Positions 1 through 28,904 of a DNA stretch of 64,000 nt are shown piece by piece. This DNA is from Streptomyces mobaraensis NBRC 13819 = DSM 40847 (lineage in GTDB: Bacteria > Actinomycetota > Actinomycetes > Streptomycetales > Streptomycetaceae), in the NCBI RefSeq assembly GCF_017916255.1, contig NZ_CP072827.1:682001-746000 (forward strand). The letters are read 5' to 3'. Numbering within the stretch: the first letter of the stretch is position 1; every line of letters starts with the position of its first letter. A program made the translations under genes and the position numbers. The notes beneath the pieces were generated by a model. That model was not told the DNA's origin. It worked only from the letters and a program-made list of their open reading frames with translations, and made no database searches.

Positions 1-11423
<11,423 letters not shown>

Positions 11424-11475
11424 GTGCGCTCTGTCTCCCCGCCGGTGGTCGCGAGGTGTGCGGCGTGCACTCGCC

Positions 11476-18000
<6,525 letters not shown>

Positions 18001-18006
18001 GTGGGG

Positions 18007-21000
18007 TCACCCGGCCTTCGGAGTGGGGTTCGCGGGCTCGGTGTCGCGCGAGACGCCCAGCTCGTTGTCGATGAAGTCGAAGATCTGATCGGCGGACGCG
18101 GCCTTGAGCCGGTGGGCGGCGCTGTCGCCGTCCGCCGCGGCGTTCGTGGACTTCCACCGGGCCAGCAGCGCCTCGAGCCGGGTGGTGATCTCCCCCGCGT
18201 CCCCGTGGGGCAGGCGGGTGGCGATCGCGGTCAGGTCGTTCTCCATGCGGGTCAGGCCGCTCAGGACGGTGTCGGTGGTGAGCGGCCCGGACCGCGCGCC
18301 GGCCGGTGCCTCGTTCCCGGCCGGCCCGTTCTGGGCGGTCAGCCGTTCGCGCAGGTGGCCGGCGATGGCCGCGGGGGTCGGGTAGCGGAAGACGAGGGCG
18401 GTGGGCAGGCGCAGACCGGTGTCCGCGACGAGCCGGTTGCGCAGCTCGACGGCGGTGAGCGAGTCCAGGCCCAGTTGTTTGAACGTGGCGTCGCCGCGCA
18501 GTGCGTCCGGGTCGGTCCGGCCGAGGACCGCGGCGGCGTGGGCGCGGACGGAGTCGGTGAGCACTCCGAGCTGTTCGGCGGCGGACAGGGGGGCCAGGCG
18601 GCCGGCCCAGTCCGTGGGAGGGCGGTGGTTGGCGGCCGAGCGCCGGGCCGGGGCGTTCGGGACGGTGCGGGAGCCCGTCGACGACGTCGGCGCGGCGGCC
18701 TCCTCGGCGGTCCGCAGCCGCTCGGCCGTGGCCGTCACCAGGACGAGGGCCTCGCAGGTGAGCACGTCGGCCCCGGCGAGGTCGCCGACCCGGACCTGCC
18801 AGGCCCGTCCGGACTGTGCGTCGTCCCGCCCGGACTGTGCGTCGTCCCGCCCGGACTGTGCGTCGTCCCGCCCGTCGAGAGGGGTGAGACGGACGCGCGC
18901 GGAGGTGGCGCCGGTGGCCCACAGGGAGACCCCGGTCAGGGTGAAAGGCAGCCACACGTGATCCGCCTCGGCCGGTTCGGCGAGCACAGCGGGGTGCAGT
19001 ACGGCGTCGAGGAGGGCGGGGTGGATGCCGAATCCCTCTGCTGGCCCGCTCTCCTGAGGGAGAGTCACCTCCGCGTACACGTCGTCGCCGCGACGCCACA
19101 TCGCGCGCAGGCCCCGGAAGGCGGGGCCGTAGCCGACGCCGGACGCGGCGGCGTCCTCGTAGAAGTCGTCCAGGTCGACGGGTTCGGCGCCGGCGGGCGG
19201 CCACGCGCTCTCCGCCGCGACGGGCGGTTCGGCCGCCTCGGTGGCCAGCCGGCCGCTCGCGTGGCAGGTCCAGCCCGTGCTTCCGGTGGGGTCCGCGGCT
19301 TCGTCGGGGCGGGCGTGGATGTGGATGTCGCGCTGCCCGTCCCGCTCGTCGGCCGGGCCCACGGCGATCTGCACCCGCACGCCCCCGGTCTCGGGCAGCA
19401 CGAGCGGCGTCTCGAACGTGAGGTCGTCGACGCCCGCGCATCCGGCCTCGTCGGCGGCGCGCAAGGCCCACTCGGTGAGGACCGAGGCGGGAACGAGAGC
19501 CGTGCCGAAGAGGGTGTGCTGGGCGAGCCACGGGTGGCTGTGCCTGCCGATGCGGCCGGTGAGCAGGCGCACGCCGCCCGCGGCGAGTTCGGTGGCGGCG
19601 CCCAGCAGCGGGTGCCCGGCCGGCGCCAGGCCGAGGGCGGCGGCGTCCTGACCGCCGGCGGGGGCCTCCAGCCAGTAGCGCCGGCGCTGGAAGGGGTACG
19701 TGGGCAGGTCGAGCGCGGGCCCGCCGGGGGCCGCGAACCACTTCGCCCACCGGACGGCGCAGCCCGCGCCGAAGGCGTCACCCAGCGACTGGGCCAGGCG
19801 GGCGAGGCCGCCGCCGTCACGTCGCAGCGTGGGCACGGTCACGGCGTCCGCGTCGGCCGCTTCGAAGGTCTCCTGGAGGCCGAGGGTCAGTACGGGGTGC
19901 GGGCTGGCCTCGACGAAGACGCGGTAGCCGTCCGCGAGCAGCGCCTCGACCGTCTCGGCGAAGCGGACCCGCTGGCGCAGGTTCGTGATCCAGTAGTCCG
20001 AGGTGAGGGCGGCGGTGTCGATCCGGCCGGCGGTGACCGTGGAGTAGAACGCGATGTCCGTGGTGGCCTGGGGCTCGATACCGCTCAGGCGGTCGGCCAA
20101 CAGGTCCGCGATCTCGTCCACCTGCGGACCGTGCGAGGCGTAATCCACATCGATCAGCCGGGCACGATGCCCTCGCGCCTCTGCCTCGGCGACCACCGTC
20201 GCCACCTGCTCCGGCGGCCCAGAAATCACCGTCGACGACGGGCCGTTCACGGCGGCGACACCGACGCCTGCGTACCCGTCGATGAACTCCTCGGCAACTT
20301 CCCGGCCCACACCGAGGGAAGCCATCGCCCCCCGCCCGGCCAACCGCCTCAGCGCGTCACTGCGCACGGCGACGACCCGCGCCGCGTCCTCCAACGACAA
20401 CGCGCCCGCCACGCACGCCGCGGCCATCTCACCCTGCGAATGACCGATCACCGCAGCGGGCTTGACCCCGTACTCGGCCCACACAGCAGCCAACGAGACC
20501 ATCACCGCCCACAGAACCGGCTGCACCACCTCCACCCGCGACAACTCGGCGCCATCACCGCGCAACACCTCGACCAACGACCAGTCGACATACGGCGACA
20601 ACGCCCGCTCACACTCGGCAATCCGCGCCGCGAACACCGGCGACTCGTACAGCAGTTGGGCACCCATACCCACCCACTGCGACCCCTGCCCCGGGAACAC
20701 CAGCACCGGGCCGGGGCCGACGGCTCGTACCGACGTCCCCGCCGGAGTATCGCCCGAGGCGAGTGCGCCGAGCTGTTCCAGCAGGTCCTCCCGGTCCCGT
20801 CCCACCACCACGGCACGGTGCTCGAACGCCGACCGTGTCGAGGCGAGTGCCCAGCCCACGTCCGCGGTCGTCGCGGACGGCGCTTCCGTCACGAAGGAGC
20901 GCAGCCGGCGGGCCTGTTGGCGCAGGGCGTCGGCAGTCCGCCCGGAGAGCACCCACGGGACCACCGCGCCGTCGTCCGCCACCCGCACGGTTTCGTCGGA

Positions 21001-24000
21001 TGGCGCGTCCTCGTGGGGAGCTTCCTCCAGGACCAGGTGGGCGTTGGTCCCGGAGATGCCGAAGGAGGAGATCCCGGCCCGGCGCGGGCGTTCGCCGCGC
21101 GGCCAGGCGACGGGCTCGGTGAGCAGCCGCACGGTACCCGGCGACCAGTCGACGTGCCGGCTCGGCTCGTCCACGTGCAGGGTGGCGGGCAGCCGTTCGT
21201 GGCGGAGCGCCATCACCATCTTGATCACACCGGCGACGCCGGCGGCGGCCTGGGTGTGGCCGATGTTGGACTTCACCGACCCGAGCCACAGCGGCCGGTC
21301 GGCGGAACGGTCGCGGCCGTAGGTGGCGATGAGGGCCTGTGCCTCGATCGGGTCGCCCAGGGTGGTCCCGGTGCCGTGTGCCTCGACGGCGTCCACCTCG
21401 GTCGCCTCCAGGCGCGCGGCGGCGAGGGCGGCGCGGATGACGCGCTGCTGTGAGGGGCCGTTGGGGGCGGTGAGGCCGTTGCTCGCGCCGTCCTGGTTGA
21501 CGGCGGATCCCTTGACCACCGCGAGGACGCGGTGGCCCTGGCGGCGTGCGTCCGAGAGGCGCTCCAGGAGGACGAGGCCGACGCCCTCGGCCCAGCCGGT
21601 GCCGTCGGCGGCGTCCGCGAAGGGTTTGCAGCGGCCGTCGGGGGCCAGTCCGCGCTGGCGGGAGAACTCGGTGAACATGCCCGGTGTGGCGAGGACCGTG
21701 GCGCCCCCGGCCAGGGCCAGGTCGCACTCGCCGCGCCGCAGCGCCTCGGCCGCCAGGTGGAGCGCGACGAGGGAGGACGAGCACGCGGTGTCCACCGTGA
21801 GGGCGGGGCCCTCCAGTCCGAACGTGAACGACACCCGGCCCGAGGCGACGCTGGGCGTGCTGCCGGTCAGCAGGTAGCCGTCGGTGGACTGCGCGGGTTC
21901 GTGCAGCCGGGGGCCGTAGTCCTGGCCCGTCATGCCGACGAAGACGCCGGTGGGGCTGCCCTTGAGCAGGTGCGGGTCGAGGCCGGCCCGCTCGAACGCC
22001 TCCCAGGCGCACTCTAGGAGGAGCCGCTGCTGCGGGTCGACGGCCAGCGCCTCGCGCGGGCTGATGCCGAAGAACTCGGCGTCGAACTCGGCCGCGTCGT
22101 AGAGGAATCCGCCCTGGCGGGTGTGGCTGGTGCCGGAGCGTTCGCCGTCGGCGTGGAACAGCCGCTCCAGGTCCCAGCCGCGATCGCGGGGGAACTCGCC
22201 TATGGCGTCGGCGCGTTCGGAGACGAGCCGCCACAGGCCCTCGGGCGAATCGCCGCCGCCGGGGTAGCGGCAGCTCATGGCGACGATGACGACGGGGTCG
22301 TCGGCTGCGTCGGCCGCGCCCGGGCGGGCGGGCGCGGGGGCGGCGGGTTCGGGTGCGCCGGTGAGGAGGGTGCGCAGGTGCTCGGCGACGGCCAGGGGGG
22401 TCGGGTGGTCGAAGGTGAGGGTGGCGGTCAGCCCGAGTCCGGTGGCCGTGGCGAGCCGTTCGCTCAGTTCGGTGGCGGCCATGGAGTCGAAGCCGAGCTG
22501 CTTGAAGGTCCGTGCCGGGTCGACCGCGCCGGGGGCGGTGCCGAGGACGACGGCCACCTGCCGGGTGACCAGGGCGAGAGCGTCGGTCTCGGGGGGCGCG
22601 GCCGGGATGGCCGGTTCGGCCGTCGTCGGTTCCTCGTGCCGGACGGGGGTCTCCGGCGCCGCCGGGGTGGCCGCAGGGTCGGTGTCCGGCCAGTGGCGCT
22701 CGCGCTGGAAGGCGTAGGTCGGCAGGCTGACGCGACCGCCGTGGCGCGAGGCGGCCTGCCCGGCGGTGCAGTCGACGTCGGCGCCGCGCACGTACGCCTG
22801 GGCCAGGGCCGTCAGCAGCGTGCCCGTCTCGGGGCGGCCCCTGCGGCACACCGCGATCGCGGCGGGGCGCGGGCGGCCCGGGGCGTCGGGGGCGGGGAAG
22901 CACTCGCGGGCCATCGCGGACAGCGGGGCGTCCGGGCCCAGTTCGACGAAGGTGGCCACGCCCCGCTCGCAGAGGTGGCGTACGCCGGACAGGAACTGTA
23001 CGGGCCTGCGCGCGTGTTCCGCCCAGTAGTCCGGGCGCGACAGGTCGGCCGCGGTGACCGGGAGGCCGGTGACGTTGGAGACGATCGGGACGGCGGGTTC
23101 GTGGAAGGCCAGCCCCGCCGCGACGGTGCGCAGCTCGTCGAGGGCCGGGTCCATGTGGGGCGAGTGGAAGGCGTGGCTGACCTTCAGGTGGCTGGTCTTG
23201 CGGCCGCGTCGCCGCCAGGCGGCGGTCAGCTCCCCGACGGTGTCGCGGTCGCCGGACACGACGACGGAGTGCGGGCCGTTGACCGCGGCGAGGGTGACCC
23301 GCTCTTCGTGCCCGGCGAGCAGTTCGGCGGCCTCGTCCGCGCTCGCCTGCCAGGCGGCCATGGCGCCGTCCGCCCGTACGGCCTGCATCAGGCGGCCACG
23401 CGTGGCGACGAGCGCGCTCGCGTCCGGCAGCGAGAGCGCGCCGGCCGCGTGCGCGGCGGCGATCTCTCCTACGGAGTGGCCCAGGAGGTGGTCGGCCCGG
23501 AGGCCGAAGGAGGACACGAGGCGGTACAGGCTCGTCTCGATCGCGAAGAGCGCGGGCTGGGTGTACTCCGTCCGGTCGAGGAGGGTGCCCGGCTCCGGGC
23601 CGTCGCCGAAGACGATCTCGCGCAGCGGGCGGTCCAAATGGGCGTCGAGCGCCGCGAACGCCTCGTCGAGGGCGTCGGCGAAGGCGGGGAACGCGTCGTA
23701 CAACTCGCGGCCCATACCCAGGCGTTGGGCTCCCTGGCCGCTGAAGAGGAAGGCGGTCCCGCCGTCGGCGACCGTCTCGCCCGTCACGACGGAGGCGCTG
23801 TCCGTGCCCTCGGCGAGCGCCTCGAGGGCGGCGAGCAGCTCGCCGGTGCCGCCGCCGAGCAGGACGGCGCGGTGGGCGAGGGCGGTACGGCGGGTGACCA
23901 GCGCGTGGGCCACCTCGGCGGGGTCCGCGGCGGGCCGGGCGGCGAGGTGCTCGCGCAGCCGCCCGGCCTGGGCGCGGAGGGCGGCGGCGCTGTGCGCGCT

Positions 24001-25437
24001 GACGGGCCAGGCCACCGGAACGACCGGCGCCTCGGCAGGCACCGGCGTCCTCGCGCCGGACACCGCTGCCGGCTCGCCGGACACCACCGTCGCCTCGACG
24101 GAGGGCTTCGCCGCGGCGGTCCGCCCGGTCCCCGTCCCCTCGTCCGGTGCGGCGGACAGGACGACGTGCCCGTTGGTGCCGCCCATGCCGAAGGACGACA
24201 CCCCGGCGATCAGGGGCCGTTCGGGGCGTGGCCAGTCGCTCAGTCGCCGCTGGACGGTGAGGCCGAGGCCGGTGAGCGGGATGGCCGGGTTGGGGGTGTC
24301 GAAGTTCAGGCTCGGCGGGAGCTTGCGGTGGTGGATGCTGAGGGCCGTCTTGATGAACCCGGTGATTCCGGCGGCGGCTTCGAGGTGGCCGACGTTCGTC
24401 TTGACGGAGCCGACGGCGAGGGGCGTCGTGCGGGCGCCGTCCATGCCCAGTACGGCGCCGAGGGCCGCGGCCTCGATCGGGTCCCCCACAGGGGTTCCGG
24501 TGCCGTGGAGTTCGACGTACTGCACCTGATGAGGCGTCACATCGGCATCGTGGCAGGCCAGTCGCACCACGTCCTGCTGCGCCCGCCCGCTGGGCAGGGT
24601 CAGGCCGTCGGTGGCGCCGTCGCTGTTGACGGCGCTCCCCCGGATCACGCAGTACACGGTGTCGCCGTCGCGCCGGGCGGCCGCCAGCGGCTTGAGCACC
24701 ACCAGGCCACCGCCTTCGCCGCGGACGAAACCGTCGGCCCGGGCGTCGAAGGTGTGGCAGCGGCCGGTGGCCGAGAGGCCGCCGAAGCGGGCGGCGGCCA
24801 GTTCGGTGCTCTCCGGGGAGCAGATGAGGTTGACGCCGCCGGCGAGGGCGAGTTCGGACTCGCCGTTCCGCAGGCTCTCGCAGGCCAGGTGCAGGGCGAC
24901 CAGCGAGGAGGACTGTGCGGTGTCCACGGTGAGGCTGGGGCCGGTCAGGTGGTGGGTGTACGAGATGCGGTTGGCCAGGATGCTGCGGTGGACGCCGGTC
25001 ATGGTGTGCCGGGTGACGGCCTGGTGCCGGTGCGCCTGGCGGCGCAGGACGTGGGCGTAGTCGTCCCAGATCGCGCCGACGAAGACGCCGGTGCGGCTGC
25101 GGGCCAGGTGGGGCGGCCGGATCCCGGCGTCCTCGAACGCCTCCCAGCTCAGTTCGAGGAGGAGCCGCTGCTGCGGGTCCATCGCCACGGCCTCGCGCGG
25201 GCTGACGCGGAAGAAGTCCGCGTCGAAGCCGTCGACGCGGTCCAGGTAGCCGCCGGGCCCGGTGAGGCCGGAGTCCGCCTGCCGCCGCGCGGGCGGGGTG
25301 GGGCGCACGGCGTCGCGGCCCTCGCTCAGGAGCCGCCAGAACGCGGCCGGGTCGGATGCTCCGGGCAGGCGGCAGGCCATGCCGACGACGGCGACGGGCT
25401 CGGGGCGGGCGCCCGGTCCTGTGGGGGAAGTCGCCAT
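18007..25437 (-). CDS. Type I modular PKS, KSQ loading module plus module 1
   Basis: This is the first protein of the assembly line, 2476 residues from the ATG at 25437. A GTG at 25479 in the same frame is an alternative start; neither has a strong ribosome binding site. The loading KS has DTAQSSS (Gln about 175 for the active Cys), a KSQ decarboxylase that makes the acetyl starter from malonyl-ACP. Its AT has GHSVGE (about 652) and HAFH (about 754), predicting malonyl-CoA, and its ACP reads GFDSM (about 982). Module 1 has a KS (Cys about 1217), an AT with GHSQGE (about 1664) and YASH (about 1762) predicting methylmalonyl-CoA, a DH (HxxxGxxxxP about 1973, Asp motif about 2142), then directly an ACP (GLDSL about 2324). 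There is no room for a KR, so the first beta-keto group should survive as a methyl ketone. The C-terminus has the same [12 protein letters not shown] docking helix as module 2. Confidence 0.95.
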   Translation of the reverse strand: MATSPTGPGARPEPVAVVGMACRLPGASDPAAFWRLLSEGRDAVRPTPPARRQADSGLTGPGGYLDRVDGFDADFFRVSPREAVAMDPQQRLLLELSWEAFEDAGIRPPHLARSRTGVFVGAIWDDYAHVLRRQAHRHQAVTRHTMTGVHRSILANRISYTHHLTGPSLTVDTAQSSSLVALHLACESLRNGESELALAGGVNLICSPESTELAAARFGGLSATGRCHTFDARADGFVRGEGGGLVVLKPLAAARRDGDTVYCVIRGSAVNSDGATDGLTLPSGRAQQDVVRLACHDADVTPHQVQYVELHGTGTPVGDPIEAAALGAVLGMDGARTTPLAVGSVKTNVGHLEAAAGITGFIKTALSIHHRKLPPSLNFDTPNPAIPLTGLGLTVQRRLSDWPRPERPLIAGVSSFGMGGTNGHVVLSAAPDEGTGTGRTAAAKPSVEATVVSGEPAAVSGARTPVPAEAPVVPVAWPVSAHSAAALRAQAGRLREHLAARPAADPAEVAHALVTRRTALAHRAVLLGGGTGELLAALEALAEGTDSASVVTGETVADGGTAFLFSGQGAQRLGMGRELYDAFPAFADALDEAFAALDAHLDRPLREIVFGDGPEPGTLLDRTEYTQPALFAIETSLYRLVSSFGLRADHLLGHSVGEIAAAHAAGALSLPDASALVATRGRLMQAVRADGAMAAWQASADEAAELLAGHEERVTLAAVNGPHSVVVSGDRDTVGELTAAWRRRGRKTSHLKVSHAFHSPHMDPALDELRTVAAGLAFHEPAVPIVSNVTGLPVTAADLSRPDYWAEHARRPVQFLSGVRHLCERGVATFVELGPDAPLSAMARECFPAPDAPGRPRPAAIAVCRRGRPETGTLLTALAQAYVRGADVDCTAGQAASRHGGRVSLPTYAFQRERHWPDTDPAATPAAPETPVRHEEPTTAEPAIPAAPPETDALALVTRQVAVVLGTAPGAVDPARTFKQLGFDSMAATELSERLATATGLGLTATLTFDHPTPLAVAEHLRTLLTGAPEPAAPAPARPGAADAADDPVVIVAMSCRYPGGGDSPEGLWRLVSERADAIGEFPRDRGWDLERLFHADGERSGTSHTRQGGFLYDAAEFDAEFFGISPREALAVDPQQRLLLECAWEAFERAGLDPHLLKGSPTGVFVGMTGQDYGPRLHEPAQSTDGYLLTGSTPSVASGRVSFTFGLEGPALTVDTACSSSLVALHLAAEALRRGECDLALAGGATVLATPGMFTEFSRQRGLAPDGRCKPFADAADGTGWAEGVGLVLLERLSDARRQGHRVLAVVKGSAVNQDGASNGLTAPNGPSQQRVIRAALAAARLEATEVDAVEAHGTGTTLGDPIEAQALIATYGRDRSADRPLWLGSVKSNIGHTQAAAGVAGVIKMVMALRHERLPATLHVDEPSRHVDWSPGTVRLLTEPVAWPRGERPRRAGISSFGISGTNAHLVLEEAPHEDAPSDETVRVADDGAVVPWVLSGRTADALRQQARRLRSFVTEAPSATTADVGWALASTRSAFEHRAVVVGRDREDLLEQLGALASGDTPAGTSVRAVGPGPVLVFPGQGSQWVGMGAQLLYESPVFAARIAECERALSPYVDWSLVEVLRGDGAELSRVEVVQPVLWAVMVSLAAVWAEYGVKPAAVIGHSQGEMAAACVAGALSLEDAARVVAVRSDALRRLAGRGAMASLGVGREVAEEFIDGYAGVGVAAVNGPSSTVISGPPEQVATVVAEAEARGHRARLIDVDYASHGPQVDEIADLLADRLSGIEPQATTDIAFYSTVTAGRIDTAALTSDYWITNLRQRVRFAETVEALLADGYRVFVEASPHPVLTLGLQETFEAADADAVTVPTLRRDGGGLARLAQSLGDAFGAGCAVRWAKWFAAPGGPALDLPTYPFQRRRYWLEAPAGGQDAAALGLAPAGHPLLGAATELAAGGVRLLTGRIGRHSHPWLAQHTLFGTALVPASVLTEWALRAADEAGCAGVDDLTFETPLVLPETGGVRVQIAVGPADERDGQRDIHIHARPDEAADPTGSTGWTCHASGRLATEAAEPPVAAESAWPPAGAEPVDLDDFYEDAAASGVGYGPAFRGLRAMWRRGDDVYAEVTLPQESGPAEGFGIHPALLDAVLHPAVLAEPAEADHVWLPFTLTGVSLWATGATSARVRLTPLDGRDDAQSGRDDAQSGRDDAQSGRAWQVRVGDLAGADVLTCEALVLVTATAERLRTAEEAAAPTSSTGSRTVPNAPARRSAANHRPPTDWAGRLAPLSAAEQLGVLTDSVRAHAAAVLGRTDPDALRGDATFKQLGLDSLTAVELRNRLVADTGLRLPTALVFRYPTPAAIAGHLRERLTAQNGPAGNEAPAGARSGPLTTDTVLSGLTRMENDLTAIATRLPHGDAGEITTRLEALLARWKSTNAAADGDSAAHRLKAASADQIFDFIDNELGVSRDTEPANPTPKAG
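18809..18871 (-). repeat. Three perfect 21-bp tandem copies inside module 1
   Basis: Three identical 21-bp units lie head to tail and encode the heptapeptide GRDDAQS three times, near residues 2189-2210 of the loading/module 1 protein. They sit in a charged linker at the C-terminal edge of the DH, just before the ACP. The absence of any mismatch points to a recent expansion. Confidence 0.9.
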
Positions 25438-25754
25438 CACGTCAGGCGCGTTCGCAGGAGGGACAACTGACTGCCACACAACATCAACGGCGCTCCCGGT
25501 CCGAAATCGGAGATCGCTTCGAGTACCGGGCTCATCGTGAGCGGGGTCTCTAAAGGGGAGCCAAACCCCGCCTTGCCGCCTGCCGCTTTAGTCCGCCGCT
25601 ATGGGTCGCGGTCAGCATCGGGCGCGTAAGGGACCGGTGCGCGCCGGATGAGCCGGGCCGGACGGACCGGACCGACCGGGCCGGCCGCGGCCCCGGGCGC
25701 GCGGGCGCCGGGCGGAGGGTCCGCCGCGGGACGAGAGGGACGAGAGGGAGGGCC
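25438..25754. promoter_or_regulatory. Divergent promoter region between PKS operon and type II thioesterase
   Basis: A 317-nt non-coding stretch that must hold the promoters for the leftward PKS operon and the rightward thioesterase. Visible elements are the near-palindrome CCGAAATCGG (25501-25510), a GGGG/CCCC inverted pair with loop AGCCAAA (25555-25569), and the inverted hexamers CTAAAG (25550-25555) and CTTTAG (25586-25591). The stretch from 25550 to 25600 is less GC-rich than its surroundings. I could not assign -10/-35 boxes with confidence. Confidence 0.6.
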
Positions 25755-26555
25755 ATGAGCAAGGGTGCCAAGGGCGTACCGGAGGAGTGGGGAGCGGGGG
25801 CCGGGCTGTGGTTGCGCCGGTACCACGACGGCGAGGACGCGCCGGTGCGGCTGCTGTGTTTTCCGTTCGCGGGCGGTTCGGCGAGTTACTTCTTCGGCCT
25901 GTCGCGGCTGCTCTCGCCCGGTGTCGAGGTCCTGGCGGTGCAGTACCCGGGGCGGCAGGACCGGCACGCCGAGCCGTGCCTGGAGTCGGTGCCGGATCTC
26001 GCCGACGCGGTGGTGGCGCAACTCCCGCCGGATGGCAAGCCGTTCGCCCTGTTCGGGCACAGCATGGGCGCCCTCGTGGCCTTCGAGGTGGCCCGTCGGC
26101 TGCGGGGTCCGGGTGGTCCCGGCCGTCCGGTGCGGCTGTTCGCCTCGGGCGGCGTCGCGCGGCCCTACCGGCCGGAGGGTTCGGCCGGCCTGCCCGGCGA
26201 CGGGGACATCCTGGCGCACCTGCGGTCCCTGGGCGGGACCGACGAGAGGTTCTTCGCCAGCGAGGAGTTGCAGGCCCTGATCCTGCCCGCGCTGCGGGCG
26301 GACTACCGGGCCGTCGGCGCCTATGCGCCGCCGGGTCCGGAGCGGCTGGAGTGTCCGGTGACGGCGCTGATCGGGGACGTGGACGGGCGGACCTCGCCGG
26401 CGGAGGCGGCGACGTGGCGGGAGCGCACCAGCGGTGACTTCGAGCTGCATGTGCTGCCCGGCGGGCACTTCTACCTGGACGCCTGCATGGAGCGGGTGGC
26501 GGAGATCGTCGCGGACGCGCTGGGCGCGGGCCGTCCGGTCCGTACCGGCGCCTGA
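25755..26555 (+). CDS. Type II thioesterase (PKS editing)
   Basis: A 266-residue alpha/beta hydrolase of the external thioesterase family that removes aberrant acyl groups from PKS acyl carrier proteins. Family signatures are the N-terminal LLCFPFAGGSA, the nucleophile motif GHSMGA (Ser103), the late Asp in the GDVDGRTS region and the His in PGGHFYLD. The length is typical. A GGGAGG site lies 4 nt before the ATG. It is divergent from the PKS operon, and such a gene is usual in polyketide clusters (MonAIX has this role in monensin). It is not the chain-release enzyme. Confidence 0.93.
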   Translation: MSKGAKGVPEEWGAGAGLWLRRYHDGEDAPVRLLCFPFAGGSASYFFGLSRLLSPGVEVLAVQYPGRQDRHAEPCLESVPDLADAVVAQLPPDGKPFALFGHSMGALVAFEVARRLRGPGGPGRPVRLFASGGVARPYRPEGSAGLPGDGDILAHLRSLGGTDERFFASEELQALILPALRADYRAVGAYAPPGPERLECPVTALIGDVDGRTSPAEAATWRERTSGDFELHVLPGGHFYLDACMERVAEIVADALGAGRPVRTGA

Positions 26556-26569
26556 ACGCCCCGTCCCCC

Positions 26570-26600
26570 GGCGCGCCCCGTACGGGGGTCGGGGCGCGCC
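26570..26600. terminator. Hairpin between convergent thioesterase and TetR genes
   Basis: Perfect 11-bp arms GGCGCGCCCCG (26570-26580) and CGGGGCGCGCC (26590-26600) with a 9-nt loop, placed 15 nt after the thioesterase stop. There is no T-run, as is common for GC-rich actinobacterial terminators. The rest of 26556-26779 shows only G-rich low-complexity sequence. Confidence 0.65.
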
Positions 26601-26779
26601 GAGGGGGTGGGCCGTGCACGGCAGGCGGGGGAAGCGAAGCCGCGCACGGCCGGCCGGGGCCCCGCGGGTCCCGCCGGGGGAGGCCGGGGCCCGCGGGGCG
26701 CCGTACGCGGTGGGCGGGGGCTCCGCCGCGTACGGCTGTCGGTCGGGGGCGGGGAACCGCCCCGTGGTGGGGACCGCGG

Positions 26780-27391
26780 TCAGGGCCGCAGGTCCTCCAG
26801 GAACAGGAGTGCCTCGTCGAGGGCGACGGCGAAGTCCATTTCCGGGTTCTTCGCCCACTCCAGGGAGACCTGGAGCATCACCCCGAAGACCGCCCCGGCG
26901 TAGGCGCGGACCGAGGCGTCGCCCGGGTCGCGGCCCGCCCGCTTGGCCACCTGCTCGGACATGATCTCCATGGTCCGGCTCATGTTGCCCAGGCTGGCCC
27001 CCCACAGCTCCGGTTCGGAGATGATGAGGACCCAGCGCTCGCGCTGGAGGGCCAGTTCCTCGGGAGGGATGTCCTCGAGCATGGACCGGATGGTCCGGCG
27101 CTCCGCCTGGATCGGCGTGAGGTCGGGCGACTGCGCCTGGAGCATCATCGCGAAGGGCAGATCGTAGTCGTGCGAGAAGACCAGGTCCTGCTTGGTCGGG
27201 AAGTAGCGGAAGACGGTGCTGGGGGCGACCTCGGCGGCCTCGGCGATCTGCTCGATGGTGGTGGCCGTGTAGCCCTGTTCCCGGAACATCCGCACCGCCT
27301 CCCGCTGGATTGCGGCCTTGGTCCTGGCCTTCTTGCGTTCTCTCAGGCCCGTCACCGGTTTGGCCTGGTCAGGCTGCGTCTGCGGCTTCAT
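26780..27391 (-). CDS. TetR family transcriptional regulator
   Basis: A 203-residue regulator. The N-terminal helix-turn-helix (about residues 10-60) has the family pattern ending in STVFRYFPTKQDL, and the C-terminal ligand domain is all-helical with no clear family assignment. I chose the ATG at 27391; a GTG at 27427 in the same frame would add 12 residues. The start lies inside the 3' end of the upstream exporter gene (23-nt overlap), so the two are co-transcribed and the regulator probably controls the exporter and possibly the cluster. A comparable TetR sits beside the exporter in the monensin cluster (recalled, not checked). Confidence 0.9.
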   Translation of the reverse strand: MKPQTQPDQAKPVTGLRERKKARTKAAIQREAVRMFREQGYTATTIEQIAEAAEVAPSTVFRYFPTKQDLVFSHDYDLPFAMMLQAQSPDLTPIQAERRTIRSMLEDIPPEELALQRERWVLIISEPELWGASLGNMSRTMEIMSEQVAKRAGRDPGDASVRAYAGAVFGVMLQVSLEWAKNPEMDFAVALDEALLFLEDLRP

Positions 27392-28904
27392 GCTGTGATT
27401 TTGCGGGCTCGGTGGCGCGATCACCAACCTGCCGGGGCAGCATCACCGCGGCGAGCAGCGCGCCGAACAGTCCGAGGCCGGCGGAGACCACCAGGACGAC
27501 GTCCAGGCCGTGGACGAAGGCGGAGCTGACCATGTCGGCGAGTTCGGAGGACTTCACCGCGCGGGCGACGGCCAGGCCGCCGAAGACGGAGTCCTGGATC
27601 GCGTCCTGTGCGCGCTGGGGCAGGTCGCCGACGTCGAGCTTGCCGCGGTAGCCGGAGTTGAGGATGGAGCCGAGGATGGCCGCGCCGAAGCTTCCGCCGA
27701 GGGTGCGGATGGACTGGTTGACGGCCGAGCCGACGCCCGCGCTCTCCGTCGACAGCTCGCCGAGGGCGGCGTCCATGGCGGTGGGGAGGGCGAAGCCGAG
27801 GCCCAGTCCGTAGGCGGCGGTCCAGGTGGCCGCGAGGCCGGTGCCGCTGCCGGTGTCCGTGGTGGCGCCGTAGAACAGGGCGGCGGCGAGGAGGACGAAG
27901 CCCAGGGCGACCGCGGCCTTCGGCCCCATGGCCTTGGCGATCTTCCCGGCGATGGAGACGCCCACGAGCAGGCCGCCGACCATCGGCAGCAGCCGGAAGC
28001 CGCTGCCCATCGCGTCGGTGCCCAGGATGGCCTGGTAGTACTGCGGCATCGTGAACAGCACGCCGAACATGGTGAAGTTGATGACCGTGCCGAGCAGGGT
28101 GCCCGAGGTGAACCGGGCCGAGCGGAACAGCGACAGGTCGACCAGCGGGTCGGTCGCCCGCTTCTCCCAGAGCACGAAGACGACGACGGCGAGCAGGCCG
28201 CCGAGCAGCGGCGCCAGCGTGGTGACGTCCGTCCAGCCCTTCTCGCCGCCCTGGATCACGCCGTAGGTCATCGCGGCCAGGCCGACGCTGGAGAACACCA
28301 GGCCGCCCACGTCGAACCGCTTGACCTGCGACGCCTTCGACTCGGGCAGCCAGGCGGAGACCGCGAGGAAGGCGAGGATCACCACCGGCACGTTGATCAG
28401 GAACACCGCTCCCCACCAGAAGTGGTTGAGGAGGTAGCCGCCCAGGATCGGGCCGAGCGGGTAGGCCAGCATCGCCGCGCCCGCCACCGCGCCGATCGCC
28501 TTGGGACGCTCCTCGTCGGAGAACATCACCGGCAGCAGCGACAGCGTCGTCGGCATGATCAGGGCGGCGCCGAGGCCGAGCACCGCCCGCGCGGCGATGA
28601 ACGTGCCCGACGACGTGGAGTAGGCGCAGGCCAGCGAGGCCAGTCCGAAGATCACCAGGGCGACGAGCAGGACCTTCTTACGCCCGTAGCGGTCCCCGAG
28701 CACGCCGGCCGGGATCATCCCGGCGGCGAAGACCAGCGTGTACGACGTGACGAACCACTGGAGCTCGACGTTGTTGGCGCCCAGGTCATCGGCCATGGCC
28801 GGCAGGGCCAGGCTCAGGATCGTCACATCGAAGCCCACGACCAGGGACGCAAGCACGAGGGCCCCGACGGCCCACCACCTGCGCGCCCCCAGATCTGCTG
28901 ACAC
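27369..28904 (-). CDS. DHA2-family MFS exporter (probable self-resistance)
   Basis: A 511-residue drug:H+ antiporter with 14 predicted membrane helices (EmrB/QacA type). The motif GDRYGRKK follows helix 2, and the antiporter motif C region (AGAAMLAYPLGPILGG) is in helix 5. It starts at the GTG 28904, with GGAGG about 8 nt upstream. It is immediately followed by, and overlaps, the TetR gene. Its place inside the polyketide cluster makes export of the product the likely job (compare monT). Confidence 0.92.
   Translation of the reverse strand: MSADLGARRWWAVGALVLASLVVGFDVTILSLALPAMADDLGANNVELQWFVTSYTLVFAAGMIPAGVLGDRYGRKKVLLVALVIFGLASLACAYSTSSGTFIAARAVLGLGAALIMPTTLSLLPVMFSDEERPKAIGAVAGAAMLAYPLGPILGGYLLNHFWWGAVFLINVPVVILAFLAVSAWLPESKASQVKRFDVGGLVFSSVGLAAMTYGVIQGGEKGWTDVTTLAPLLGGLLAVVVFVLWEKRATDPLVDLSLFRSARFTSGTLLGTVINFTMFGVLFTMPQYYQAILGTDAMGSGFRLLPMVGGLLVGVSIAGKIAKAMGPKAAVALGFVLLAAALFYGATTDTGSGTGLAATWTAAYGLGLGFALPTAMDAALGELSTESAGVGSAVNQSIRTLGGSFGAAILGSILNSGYRGKLDVGDLPQRAQDAIQDSVFGGLAVARAVKSSELADMVSSAFVHGLDVVLVVSAGLGLFGALLAAVMLPRQVGDRATEPAKSQHEAADAA

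Noticed and set aside
25438..25479. GTG at 25479 as the PKS loading-module start
   Set aside because: Kept as an alternative only: it adds 14 residues with no domain content, and the GGGAG ahead of it is 13 nt away; the ATG at 25437 sits closer to the KS start.
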